Below, one piece after another: positions 8,534-16,693 of a stretch of DNA of 64,000 nucleotides. The stretch lies in NCBI RefSeq assembly GCF_012027305.1, contig NZ_SNUF01000002.1, positions 124,001 through 188,000 of the forward strand, in the 5' to 3' direction. The notes under the pieces are model-generated. The model was not told the DNA's origin and made no database searches. It worked only from the letters and a program-made list of their open reading frames with translations. A program made the position numbers and the translations under genes. The DNA comes from Thermococcus sp. MAR1. Its GTDB lineage: Archaea; Methanobacteriota_B; Thermococci; Thermococcales; Thermococcaceae. How positions within the stretch are numbered: the first letter of the stretch is position 1; every line of letters begins with the position of its first letter.

Positions 8534-9455
8534 TGCCGTCCTTGAGGAGGTCAAGAAAGCGATAGTCGGAAAGGACGAGGTACTGAAGCTCATACTGACG
8601 ACGATTCTGGCCGATGGGCACATACTCCTAGAAGACCTGCCCGGTTTAGCAAAGACGCTCATGGCGAAGAGCTTTGCAACTGCCCTGGGGGTCAGGTTCA
8701 AGCGCGTCCAGTTCACACCGGACTTACTCCCCAGCGATATCCTGGGCGTCAGCGTTTTCAACCAGAAGACCCTTGAGTTCGAGTTTAAGAGGGGCCCAAT
8801 CTTCACGAACATACTCCTTGCCGATGAGATAAACCGTGCCCCGCCAAAGACCCAGTCCGCTTTACTTGAGGCCATGCAGGAGAGGCAGGTCACCGTTGAG
8901 GGGAGCACATACGAGCTGGAGAGGCCTTTCATAGTCATTGCCACCCAGAACCCGATAGAGCAAGAAGGAACGTATCCGCTCCCGGAGGCCCAGCTGGACA
9001 GGTTCCTCGTCAGGCTCCGCGTTGGCTATCCGAGCAGGGGAGAGGAGATAGAGATACTCCGGAGGAGGATGGCCAGGAAGAAGGAGGAGGTCGATATAAC
9101 GCCAATCCTGACCCCCGAGGAAGTCGTTGAGATGCAGAGGGCGATAGAGGACGTCTACGTCAGCGACGCGATCCTGGAGTACATAACCGATGTAGTCCTC
9201 GCGACGAGGGAGAACAAGAAGGAGATAGAGGTCGGAGCCTCACCCAGGGGAAGCCTTGCCCTGCTCAAGCTCTCCAGGGCCTATGCCGCACTTGAGGGCA
9301 GGGACTACGTTATCCCCGACGATGTAAAGGCCGTCGCCGTTCCAGCGCTGAGCCACAGGCTCATCCTCAAGAGGGAGCTGTGGTACACGAAGGTCAGCCA
9401 GGAGAGCATAATGGAGAAGCTCCTTGAGCGCGTTCCGGTCCCCAAGTTTGAGTGA
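8502..9455 (+). CDS. MoxR family AAA+ ATPase
   Basis: AAA+ ATPase of the MoxR/RavA group, which acts as a chaperone in maturation of VWA- or DUF58-containing partners. The 317-residue product has a Walker A of the MoxR type (DLPGLAKTLMAK, about residue 46), Walker B LLADEINR, the ATQNPIEQEGTYPLPEAQLDRF sensor region (split here between the ATQNP loop and the arginine finger) and the C-terminal lid ending with ALSHRLILK. ATG 8502 follows GGAGGAT closely. It is immediately upstream of the DUF58 gene, the standard pairing. Confidence 0.96.
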   Translation: MKIEEVSSKGNAVLEEVKKAIVGKDEVLKLILTTILADGHILLEDLPGLAKTLMAKSFATALGVRFKRVQFTPDLLPSDILGVSVFNQKTLEFEFKRGPIFTNILLADEINRAPPKTQSALLEAMQERQVTVEGSTYELERPFIVIATQNPIEQEGTYPLPEAQLDRFLVRLRVGYPSRGEEIEILRRRMARKKEEVDITPILTPEEVVEMQRAIEDVYVSDAILEYITDVVLATRENKKEIEVGASPRGSLALLKLSRAYAALEGRDYVIPDDVKAVAVPALSHRLILKRELWYTKVSQESIMEKLLERVPVPKFE

Positions 9456-9464
9456 GGTGAAAAG

Positions 9465-10760
9465 GTGCAGGCCCAGCCCCCGCTATACGGCACCACTCAC
9501 GTTGAGGAGAGGGAGGAGGCGCCTACCGACGAGATGCTCCCAACGGAGAAGGCAGAGGAGATTCTCATCGCCCTCTGGCTAATCGTTATGTTCGCCTTCC
9601 TCCTCCTGCGCTGGGAGATGGTGTATCTGACGCTCCCGGCAATATGGCTTCTGTTTATAGCCGTGTTCTTCTTCAAGCCGCGCCTCAACGTCGAGATTGA
9701 GCGGATAATACCCCACAACCGCTTCCTTGAGGGGACTGAGATCGAGATAGTCCTCAGGATCAAGTCCCATGAGAGAATACCCACCCTGAAGATCACCGAG
9801 GACATTCCCCCAGGCTTAGAGCTGGTGGAGGGGCAGAGGGAGCACGTCCTCTCCCTCCGGCCGGGAGAGGAGAGGGAGATAAGGTACAGGGTTCGCGTTA
9901 AGCGCGGAATCCACGAGTTCAACTGGGTGAGGCTGAGCTACCGCGATCCCTTCGGCTTCTTCAGGGTTGACAGGAAGGTTGACGTCTACAGCGAGATAGT
10001 GGGCGTTCCGATAATTACTGACGTCCCAACGCCCTACTCTACCAGGGGAACCAAGATAACCGTCGGTCCGCTCCCTTCGCCGAGGGTCGGTGAGGGGGTT
10101 GAGTTCCACGCGATCAGGGATTACCAGCCGGGAGACCCTCTCAAGATAATCAACTGGAAGGCCACCGCGAGGACGGGCAGGATAATGGCCAACGAGTACG
10201 AGAGCGAGAGAAAAGTAGACGTCGTCTTCATCGTCGATGCCTCCTACACCGGCACTCTCGTCTTTGACCATCTGATTAGAGCAACCGCTTCCCTCATGCT
10301 CAACGCCCTCAATAACGGGACAAGCTTTGGCCTTCTCCTGGCCGAAGACGTTCCGCTCTGGATCCGCGTTGATTACGGCAAAAGGCACTTCTTCAAGTGC
10401 ATAGACTTCCTGAGCACGGCAAAGCCCGATAAGAACAACATGATAGCCTACCAGGTCGAGCACCTGATAAAGGCACGCTTCCCGGCTAAAGCCCAGCTGT
10501 TATACTTCTCCCCCCTCCTCACAGAGGAGAGCCAGGAGGCGCTTAAAATAATGGCCCGGTACGGCTACAACGTCGTGGTCATAAGCCCGAATCCTTACAC
10601 CGCCGTCGAGCCGAAGAGTCGCGAGGAGGAGCTGGCGGTGAAGCTACTGACGCTTCAGAGGCGTGCGATGCTCATGAAGATGTCTGCCTACGGCATCATC
10701 ATCGACTGGGACGTCAGAAAGCCCCTTGAGGCTGCTATTGCGGAGGTGGTTGGGCTGTGA
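9465..10760 (+). CDS. DUF58 domain-containing protein
   Basis: A 431-residue protein with two membrane helices near residues 33-70, an Ig-like/DUF11-like region (residues 75-160) and the DUF58 core GDPLKIINWKATART followed by a VWA-like strand VVFIVDAS near residue 260. DUF58 proteins are presumed clients of MoxR ATPases. GTG 9465 is supported by GAGGTGA at 9454-9460. The stop overlaps the next start as GTGA, so a small membrane protein is coupled to it. Confidence 0.92.
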   Translation: MQAQPPLYGTTHVEEREEAPTDEMLPTEKAEEILIALWLIVMFAFLLLRWEMVYLTLPAIWLLFIAVFFFKPRLNVEIERIIPHNRFLEGTEIEIVLRIKSHERIPTLKITEDIPPGLELVEGQREHVLSLRPGEEREIRYRVRVKRGIHEFNWVRLSYRDPFGFFRVDRKVDVYSEIVGVPIITDVPTPYSTRGTKITVGPLPSPRVGEGVEFHAIRDYQPGDPLKIINWKATARTGRIMANEYESERKVDVVFIVDASYTGTLVFDHLIRATASLMLNALNNGTSFGLLLAEDVPLWIRVDYGKRHFFKCIDFLSTAKPDKNNMIAYQVEHLIKARFPAKAQLLYFSPLLTEESQEALKIMARYGYNVVVISPNPYTAVEPKSREEELAVKLLTLQRRAMLMKMSAYGIIIDWDVRKPLEAAIAEVVGL

Positions 10761-11179
10761 AGATTAAGAGAAGGCTATACTCCATCATCCCATTGATTCC
10801 CCTCTTCGTACTCCTTGGGATGCGTGACATCAGAACACTCCTGCTGGTACCGCTGGCCCTCATGGCCGTCCAGTGGTACTTCATCGGTGTCCTTTTCCTT
10901 TTGGCTACTGCAGTCTTCCTCATCTACACAAGAACTGGAGGCCTCTACGGTCTAACGGTGATTGCGCTGACGGTTCTTGCCCTTGAAATGGGCTACCTGG
11001 ACAGGGAGCATGCCCCAAGGGAGCACTACCTCATCCTCCTTGCGGCGGTTGCGATGTCCTTCCCGACCTACCTGCTGATGTCGATGCTCTCCCCCGCACT
11101 CCCGAGGTTTGAGGTAACTGCACTGGCCGCACTGCTCCTTGTGGTGCTGTACCTCTTTGCCCGGTTTGTGGCCTCTTAG
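10757..11179 (+). CDS. Small polytopic membrane protein, last gene of the MoxR operon
   Basis: A 140-residue protein made almost entirely of hydrophobic helices (about five), with a short loop GYLDREHAPREHY between helices three and four. No family recognised. It starts inside the DUF58 stop codon (four-base overlap), so it belongs to the same operon. Its stop overlaps the stop of the convergent kinase gene by four bases (11176-11179). Confidence 0.65.
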   Translation: MKIKRRLYSIIPLIPLFVLLGMRDIRTLLLVPLALMAVQWYFIGVLFLLATAVFLIYTRTGGLYGLTVIALTVLALEMGYLDREHAPREHYLILLAAVAMSFPTYLLMSMLSPALPRFEVTALAALLLVVLYLFARFVAS

Positions 11180-12009
11180 ATGCTCCAGCTCCCCGTTTTT
11201 TTCAGAACTTCCCTCGCACTCTCCAGTCCTTTTTTAACGCACTCCTCAACTCCTTTTTCCCTAGAGTACATGGCCAGAAAGCCACCTGCGAAGGCATCTC
11301 CAGCCCCGGTGGGGTCAACGATTTCCTCGGGGCTTATGGGGAGTGCCGAAAACTCCCTGAAGGTTCCATCGTAGACGAGAACCCCCCTCTCACCGCGCGT
11401 TATAACGACCAGCTTCGCCCCCCACCCGTGCAGTATTTTGGCGGCTTCTTCCACGGTTTTGGCTTTTGTTATCGTTAAAGCTTCCCTCTCGTTTGGAAAG
11501 AGGACCTCCACCCGCGATGCTATCTCCATCATAAGTCCGGTTTTCTTCTCGTAGTCCTTCATGTAGGTTGGGTTGAAATCAAGGCTTACCCTCTTGCCTT
11601 CCAGCCTTTTTAAGGCCTTGAGCTGTTCTTCCGGTGGAATAGGGGCTATGTGGAACAACCTCGCGTTCATATACTCCTCAGGAATCGGGGTCTCGCCCAT
11701 TTTCTGAGCGACTCCCATATCAACAGGGGCATCAACGCTTCCGTCCTCGTGGTAAATCATGTATATGTGAATCGTCCTGCCGGGCAGGATTTGAACGCCC
11801 TTGATGTCGAGGATTGAGGCGAGCTTTTCGAGCCATTCCTTCGGAAAGTCCTCCCCAACTTTGGTTATCAAACCAACACTCGCACCGGCCAGCGCCGCCG
11901 AAGTGGCAACCGCTGCGGCCGCACCACCGGGGTATACTATCTCCTCCCTTCCCGGAAACCGTATGTGGTCTATCGAGACGTGGCCGAGCACCGCCAGGTC
12001 AAGCTTCAT
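11176..12009 (-). CDS. PfkB/ribokinase family carbohydrate kinase
   Basis: Sugar or nucleoside kinase of the ribokinase fold, 277 residues. The N-terminal PfkB signature is visible (YPGGAAAAVATSAALAGASVGLITKVG, in two overlapping halves), as is the C-terminal signature DPTGAGDAFAGGF with the catalytic Asp. ATG 12009 is preferred because GGTGAT lies seven bases upstream; ATG 12015 is in frame just before it. The substrate cannot be told from sequence: Thermococcales have nucleoside, ribose-1-phosphate and myo-inositol kinases in this family. No neighbour indicates a pathway. Confidence 0.88.
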   Translation of the reverse strand: MKLDLAVLGHVSIDHIRFPGREEIVYPGGAAAAVATSAALAGASVGLITKVGEDFPKEWLEKLASILDIKGVQILPGRTIHIYMIYHEDGSVDAPVDMGVAQKMGETPIPEEYMNARLFHIAPIPPEEQLKALKRLEGKRVSLDFNPTYMKDYEKKTGLMMEIASRVEVLFPNEREALTITKAKTVEEAAKILHGWGAKLVVITRGERGVLVYDGTFREFSALPISPEEIVDPTGAGDAFAGGFLAMYSREKGVEECVKKGLESAREVLKKTGSWSI

Positions 12010-12167
12010 GATCATCACCAGCACTTGCTTTTCAGGGACTTGTGTCCATCCCTTTAAGCGATTTCCGGTTGGAGTAATCGGCTTCTACCCACACGTTTAG
12101 ATGAACATCGAAAAGGTTAAAAGCGCCGAAGGGATAGATTTTATCAAAGAAAAATGGGGTGGTTTCC

Positions 12168-13664
12168 ATGGAAAGCGTTTTCCAGAACGAGACCGTCAGG
12201 GAGATACTTACGAGATACCGCCGCATCTGGGCGATAGGCCACGCCCAGAGCGTCCTCGGCTGGGACATGGAGGTCAACATGCCGAAGGAGGGTATCCTTG
12301 AGCGCTCCGTTGCCCAGGGCGAGCTCTCCGTCCTCAGCCAGGAGTTCCTCCTCAAGCCGGACTTCGTCGAGCTCGTTGAGAAGGCGAAGGGACTTGAGCT
12401 CAACGAGTACGAGCGCGGTGTTATTAGAGTCCTCGACCGCTCGATAAGAATAAGCCGCTCGTTCCCGCCGGAGTTCCTGAGGGAGATGAGCGAGGTGACC
12501 AGCCAGGCAACCAAGGCCTGGGAGGAGGCAAAAAAGGCCGATGACTACTCCAAGTTCGAGCCCTGGTTGGACAGGATTATAGACCTTGCGAAGCGCGCCG
12601 CAGACTACCTTGGCTACGAAGACGAGCCCTATGACGCTCTCCTCGACATGTTTGAGGAGGGAACAACTACCAAAGACGTCGAGAAGATGTTCGACAGGCT
12701 GGAGAAGGAGCTGAAACCGCTCGTTGAGAAGATAATGGAAGAAGGTAAAGTCCCGCAGAGCCACCCGCTTGAGAAGGAGAGCTATGAGAAGGAGCGGATG
12801 GAGAAGGTCAACCGCTGGATTCTGGAGAAGTTCGGCTTCCCGCTCGGCGTTCGTTCAAGGCTTGACGTATCCGCCCACCCGTTCACAACGGAGTTCGGGA
12901 TAAGGGACGTCAGGATAACCACGCGCTACGAGGGCTACGACTTCAGGAGAACGATTTTGAGCACCGTCCATGAGTTCGGGCATGCACTCTACGAGCTCCA
13001 GCAGGACGAGAGGTTCATGTTCAGCCCGATAGTTGGTGGTGTCAGCCTTGGAATCCACGAGAGCCAGAGCAGGTTCTGGGAGAACATCATCGGCCGCTCA
13101 AGGGAGTTCGCGGGGCTGATTTACCCTGTCCTGAAGGAGAACCTGCCCTTCATGTCTGGTTATACCCCGGAGGACGTCTACCTCTACTTCAACATGGTTC
13201 GTCCGGACTTCATAAGAACGGAAGCTGACGTCGTCACCTACAACTTCCACATACTCCTCCGCTTCAAACTCGAGAGAATGATGCTCAACGAGGGCGTTAA
13301 GGCAAAAGACCTTCCGGAGCTCTGGAACGACGAGATGGAGAACCTCCTCGGCATAAGACCCAAGAGCTACGTCGAGGGAATCCTTCAGGACATCCACTGG
13401 GCCCACGGAACGGTCGGCTACTTCCCGACCTACAGCATCGGAACGCTCCTCTCGGCCCAGATATACTACCATATGAAGAGAGACATCCCGAACTTCGAGG
13501 AAAAGGTCGCGAAGGCCGAGTTCGAGCCGATAAAGGCCTGGCTCAGGGAGAAGATACACCGCTGGGGAAGCATCTACCCGCCGAAGGAGCTTCTTAAGAA
13601 GGCCATCGGCGAAGAGCTGAACCCGGACTACTTCATAAGGTGGGTGAGGGAGAGGTATCTGTGA
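12168..13664 (+). CDS. M32 family metallocarboxypeptidase (thermostable carboxypeptidase)
   Basis: Zinc or cobalt carboxypeptidase that removes C-terminal residues from peptides in the cytoplasm. The 498-residue length matches the Pyrococcus enzyme. The metal site HEFGH is at residues 268-272, with the downstream HESQSRFWEN motif giving the third ligand Glu; further conserved blocks are IRTEADVVTYNFHI and WNDEMENLLGI. ATG 12168 is chosen because GGTGG lies upstream and the longer frame adds only three residues. It is monocistronic, with a TTAAAA-like element near 12115. Confidence 0.96.
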   Translation: MESVFQNETVREILTRYRRIWAIGHAQSVLGWDMEVNMPKEGILERSVAQGELSVLSQEFLLKPDFVELVEKAKGLELNEYERGVIRVLDRSIRISRSFPPEFLREMSEVTSQATKAWEEAKKADDYSKFEPWLDRIIDLAKRAADYLGYEDEPYDALLDMFEEGTTTKDVEKMFDRLEKELKPLVEKIMEEGKVPQSHPLEKESYEKERMEKVNRWILEKFGFPLGVRSRLDVSAHPFTTEFGIRDVRITTRYEGYDFRRTILSTVHEFGHALYELQQDERFMFSPIVGGVSLGIHESQSRFWENIIGRSREFAGLIYPVLKENLPFMSGYTPEDVYLYFNMVRPDFIRTEADVVTYNFHILLRFKLERMMLNEGVKAKDLPELWNDEMENLLGIRPKSYVEGILQDIHWAHGTVGYFPTYSIGTLLSAQIYYHMKRDIPNFEEKVAKAEFEPIKAWLREKIHRWGSIYPPKELLKKAIGEELNPDYFIRWVRERYL

Positions 13665-13760
13665 TCTGCCCCATTTCTATTTTTAGTGAGATCGAGTGAT
13701 AGAAGAGAGACTTCGTGAGGAATTTGAACTTGATGTTTAACATCATGGACTTATTTGATT

Positions 13761-13890
13761 TCAATCATTCAGAGGCTCCTCCTTTAGTATCATGCTCGCA
13801 TGATTTATGGCTGCCACTATGTCTTCCTTTGTAAGTCCGGGATAGTTTTACCATTATTTCCCCAAAGCTCCAGCAGTTGGCGAGGAGAAG
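13761..13890 (-). pseudogene. Relic of a DUF433 (VapB-type) antitoxin gene
   Basis: Reading the minus strand from 13890 gives LLLANCWSFGEIMVK. After one extra base (13845) the next frame gives YPGLTKEDIVAAINHAS, MILKEEPLND and a stop at 13761. Together these match the C-terminal half of DUF433 proteins (ELLANGWSFEEIL followed by YPHLTREDI). The N-terminal half, with the GTRIP segment, is gone and the region now contains the promoter of the plus-strand vapB. No DUF5615 toxin partner remains downstream. It is a decayed toxin-antitoxin remnant beside an intact VapBC pair. Confidence 0.7.
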
Positions 13891-13900
13891 TGGAGAATAA

Positions 13901-13937
13901 TGCTTAAATATGATGCATGCACACAATGTATTGGTGG
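13901..13937 (+). promoter_or_regulatory. vapBC promoter with a TGCATGCA palindrome
   Basis: A TATA-like CTTAAATAT at 13903-13911 is followed by the 8-bp palindrome TGCATGCA around 13914-13921 and by the ribosome binding site GGTGG at 13933-13937. The palindrome would lie between TATA and transcription start, a plausible site for autorepression by the VapBC complex. Confidence 0.45.
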
Positions 13938-13941
13938 GAAC

Positions 13942-14178
13942 ATGGTCAAGACGATAACCATTTCGGATGATGTTTACAACGAACTCGTCCGGATTAAGGG
14001 TAAAAAATCCTTCAGCGAGCTGTTTAGGGAGCTCTTAAGGGAAAGAAAGGGAAACGTCGACGCCCTGCGTCACCTGCGAGGTATATTGAATGAGGAGGAG
14101 TACCGGGAAACAAAGAGGAAGCTCAAAGAGATTGAGGAGGAGTTTGAAAAATGGGGGCAGTCCTTGACACAAACGTGA
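13942..14178 (+). CDS. vapB: VapB-family antitoxin
   Basis: A 78-residue antitoxin of the archaeal VapB/DUF217 type. The N-terminus MVKTITISDDVYNEL is the DNA-binding domain with the KSFSELFRELL segment, followed by a Glu/Lys-rich helical tail that would wrap the toxin. ATG 13942 follows GGTGG; the longer frame starting at 13900 runs through the promoter. It overlaps the toxin gene by 28 bases, typical of coupled vapBC operons. It probably represses its own promoter together with VapC. Confidence 0.9.
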   Translation: MVKTITISDDVYNELVRIKGKKSFSELFRELLRERKGNVDALRHLRGILNEEEYRETKRKLKEIEEEFEKWGQSLTQT

Positions 14179-14519
14179 TAATCGAGATCGCTAGGGGCAA
14201 CGATGAAGTCTTTGAAAAAGTCACTGCCTTGGACAACACCTTCTACATAACCTCGATATCCAAGTTCGAGATTCTCCTCGGGATGCCTAAAAAAGATGAG
14301 CTTATATGGCTTGAAACGCTTATCGAGCTCCCCTTTGATGGGAAATGTGCCGAAATGGTCTCGTATCTCCATAAAAAACTGCGGGAAAAGGGAAGCCCCA
14401 TGTCCTTTAGGGACCTGTTCATAGCCTCAATTGCGATTGTCAATGGCCTGCCGATAATAACCTTGGACAGTGACTTTGAGGTTTTGAAGGAATTGGGCTT
14501 TGAAGTCTACATCATTTAG
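14151..14519 (+). CDS. vapC: VapC PIN-domain ribonuclease toxin
   Basis: A 122-residue PIN-domain RNase toxin. All acidic residues of the active site appear present: Asp6 in VLDTNVIIE, Glu in SKFEILLG, Asp in FRDLFIA, and Asp in TLDSDF near residue 105. The reading frame is intact, unlike the VapC at 36133-36608. The start lies inside the antitoxin gene. Its 3' end overlaps the convergent ASCH gene by 8 bases. Confidence 0.93.
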   Translation: MGAVLDTNVIIEIARGNDEVFEKVTALDNTFYITSISKFEILLGMPKKDELIWLETLIELPFDGKCAEMVSYLHKKLREKGSPMSFRDLFIASIAIVNGLPIITLDSDFEVLKELGFEVYII

Positions 14520-14859
14520 GCTCTCCGATCCACCCCACCGGTTCAACTTCTATCGCCGCAACTCCATATTTCCTCTCCTTCTCCCCCGAATAGAAGCGCC
14601 TGTAAACCTTAACGCCCTCTTCGATGCTCTCTACGCCTGGAAGAACGTTCTCCAATCCCTCCTTCTCCAGCATCTCCCTGAAGGAGGAGTAAACCCTCAC
14701 GTCCTTCACTACACACATCAGCTTGTTCTCGAAGATTATCGTGTCTCCTGGCTTAATTTCCTGCCTCTTTTCGTCGTATAAGCGTCCCTCAACCTTCTTT
14801 CTGCCCTCGGCTATGGCCCTGAGGTACTCCTCCTGAAGTCCCATTCGCCAGGTTGCCAT
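14512..14859 (-). CDS. ASCH domain-containing protein
   Basis: A 115-residue single-domain ASCH protein (a PUA-like beta barrel thought to bind RNA). The family pattern is visible: AEGRKKVEGRLYDEKRQEIKPGDTI at the N-terminal half (in pieces EGRKKVEGR and IKPGDTIIF), then VVKDVRVYSSFREML, and a C-terminal GVAAIEVEPVG strand. ATG 14859 is supported by GAGGTGG upstream. It lies 9 bases downstream of the geranylgeranyl reductase-family gene and is probably cotranscribed with it. Its exact substrate is unknown. Confidence 0.88.
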   Translation of the reverse strand: MATWRMGLQEEYLRAIAEGRKKVEGRLYDEKRQEIKPGDTIIFENKLMCVVKDVRVYSSFREMLEKEGLENVLPGVESIEEGVKVYRRFYSGEKERKYGVAAIEVEPVGWIGEPK

Positions 14860-14868
14860 GGAACCACC

Positions 14869-15981
14869 TCACAGGAGGGTTCTGACGATGGCGGGACTTA
14901 TCTTTATCAGCCTTGCGAGGAGCTTCGGCCTCTTAAGGATTGCCTTCGCCGTCTTCACGTGGTCATCGAAGTCGGCCTGCTCCTCTATGACCTCCCTCGC
15001 CTCCGGACTTCCGAGGACCTCAAAGACCCTCTCGATGTCGTCCTGGCCCATGCCCTTGAAGACTTTTCTGAACCTTAGACCGAAGCCTATCTGTCTCTTC
15101 ACGAAGGAGCAGCCCTTCTCGTAGTCCCTGAGCCTTCCGTCAAGGAGGGCCCTCCTTAGCGCATGGGCGCAGAACATGCCGTAAACTATTCCTCCAGCGG
15201 TGGTCGGCTTTATCTGCAGCGCCGCATCTCCAACGAGCGCAACGTTATCTTTAACCCAGGGTTTCCTCCAGCCAAAGCCGACACTTCCAGCTTTGAACTC
15301 GACTATCGAGGTTGGCTTCAGCATCCTTATTCTCAAGAACCTGTGAAAAGCATCGAGGCTCCCGAAGGTTCCGACCCTGGCGACTCTCTCACTCACCGGT
15401 GCCACCCAGAAGAAGAACTCCGGGTTTATATCCCGGTTCACCCAGACCTCGACGAAGTCAGGATTGAAATTCCCAACCACCTCGGCCTCGTAGCCGCTCA
15501 GGAATTCACCTTTTGTCTGGGCCCCTATCGCCTTGGCTACGGTGCTGTTCACACCGTCGGCCCCGATGTAGAAGTCCGCCTCGATCTCAATCCTCTCCCC
15601 AAACCTCTGAAGGACGGCCTTTCCGTTTTTGAATCCCTGAAAGGTCGTCGCCATGTAGTAGTCCACGCCCTTCCCCACGGCCCTCTCTGCCAGCCACCTC
15701 TCAAGAGCCTTTCTGTCCACGAGGTAAGCCTGCGGCGATTTTCTCTCTATCTCAAAGCTCTGTATTCGCGAGTAGAAAACCGCCCCGCGGAGCTTGTTCA
15801 AAACGGCACTCTCCGGAAGACCGAGCCTCTCATAGTTCTCGGCCCCTATTATGCCAGTGCATGCTTTCCCCCCTAAGGAGCCCTTTCTCTCGACAACAGC
15901 GACCTTGAAGTCCCTCGCGAGCAGGTTGGCGAGGTAGTTGCCAACCGGTCCGCCGCCGATGATAAGAACGTCGTACCTCAT
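14869..15981 (-). CDS. Geranylgeranyl reductase family FAD-dependent oxidoreductase
   Basis: FAD-binding protein of the geranylgeranyl reductase group, which saturates isoprenoid chains of archaeal lipids or related prenyl compounds. The 370-residue product begins with the Rossmann dinucleotide motif IIGGGPVGNYLA, has the KACTGIIG motif typical of the family near residue 42, and the second FAD motif VALVGDAA with KPTTAGGI following. ATG 15981 is chosen because GGTGG lies about six bases upstream. Whether it is the true digeranylgeranylglycerophospholipid reductase or a paralogue cannot be decided, since Thermococcales carry several copies. Confidence 0.85.
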   Translation of the reverse strand: MRYDVLIIGGGPVGNYLANLLARDFKVAVVERKGSLGGKACTGIIGAENYERLGLPESAVLNKLRGAVFYSRIQSFEIERKSPQAYLVDRKALERWLAERAVGKGVDYYMATTFQGFKNGKAVLQRFGERIEIEADFYIGADGVNSTVAKAIGAQTKGEFLSGYEAEVVGNFNPDFVEVWVNRDINPEFFFWVAPVSERVARVGTFGSLDAFHRFLRIRMLKPTSIVEFKAGSVGFGWRKPWVKDNVALVGDAALQIKPTTAGGIVYGMFCAHALRRALLDGRLRDYEKGCSFVKRQIGFGLRFRKVFKGMGQDDIERVFEVLGSPEAREVIEEQADFDDHVKTAKAILKRPKLLARLIKISPAIVRTLL

Positions 15982-16041
15982 CCTCACCCACCGAGGGGAG
16001 TGCGTTTTAAAACCTAAAAACCTAACCTTTTCGGTGATAGC

Positions 16042-16644
16042 ATGAAGGTTCTCATCACTGGATTTGAGCCCTTCGGCGGCGAGGAGATAAACCCCTCCTG
16101 GGAGGCCGTTTCGGGGCTTCCGGATGAGATTGATGGGGCAGAGATAATAAAGCGACAGCTCCCGGTGACCTTCAACGGCGTCAGAAAGATTTTACCGAGG
16201 CTCATCATGGAGGAAAGACCGGACGTTGTGATTCTGACTGGACAGGCGGGGGGCAGGCCCAACATAACCGTCGAACGCGTTGCGATAAACGTCATGGACA
16301 GCAAGATGCCGGACAACAAGGGGTTTGCCCCGGAAGATGAGCCAGTATTTGAGGGCGCTCCTGCCGCGTACTTTGCAACACTCCCTATAAAGGCCATCGT
16401 GAGAGCTTTGAGGGAGGCAAAGATCCCCGCGGGAATCTCCAACACTGCTGGCACCTATGTCTGCAATACCGCAATGTTCACGGCGCTCCACACGATAGCC
16501 GTCGCTGGAATGGAAACCAAGGCTGGCTTCATCCACGTCCCCTTCAGCCACGAACAGGCCTTGGAAAAGCCGAGACCCTCTATGGCCGTTGAAACAATAG
16601 GGAAGGCCTTTGAGGTCGCCATCAGAACCTCCTTGCGGGGCTGA
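16042..16644 (+). CDS. pcp: Pyrrolidone-carboxylate peptidase
   Basis: Cysteine peptidase that removes N-terminal pyroglutamate. The 200 residues match the family length. N-terminal MKVLITGFEPFGG and the peptide-binding loop are clear; the catalytic triad is Glu in VERVAINV, Cys141 in GTYVCNTAMF and His in HVPFSHEQA. ATG 16042 follows GGTGAT. A TTTTAAAA element near 16003-16012 can serve this gene and possibly the divergent oxidoreductase. Confidence 0.96.
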   Translation: MKVLITGFEPFGGEEINPSWEAVSGLPDEIDGAEIIKRQLPVTFNGVRKILPRLIMEERPDVVILTGQAGGRPNITVERVAINVMDSKMPDNKGFAPEDEPVFEGAPAAYFATLPIKAIVRALREAKIPAGISNTAGTYVCNTAMFTALHTIAVAGMETKAGFIHVPFSHEQALEKPRPSMAVETIGKAFEVAIRTSLRG

Positions 16645-16693
16645 TAAGCTTTTTAAACCGGCCCCCTCAACCTTCTTACAGAACCCCTAGAGG

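Noticed and set aside
12025-12167. Small gene between the kinase and carboxypeptidase genes
   Set aside because: Frames here are short, without ribosome binding site. The stretch is more likely the two divergent promoters.
13690-13740. Plus-strand frame RVIEERLREEFELDV before the DUF433 relic as another gene fragment
   Set aside because: Only about 15 codons, no start, and no family match. Charged composition alone is not evidence.
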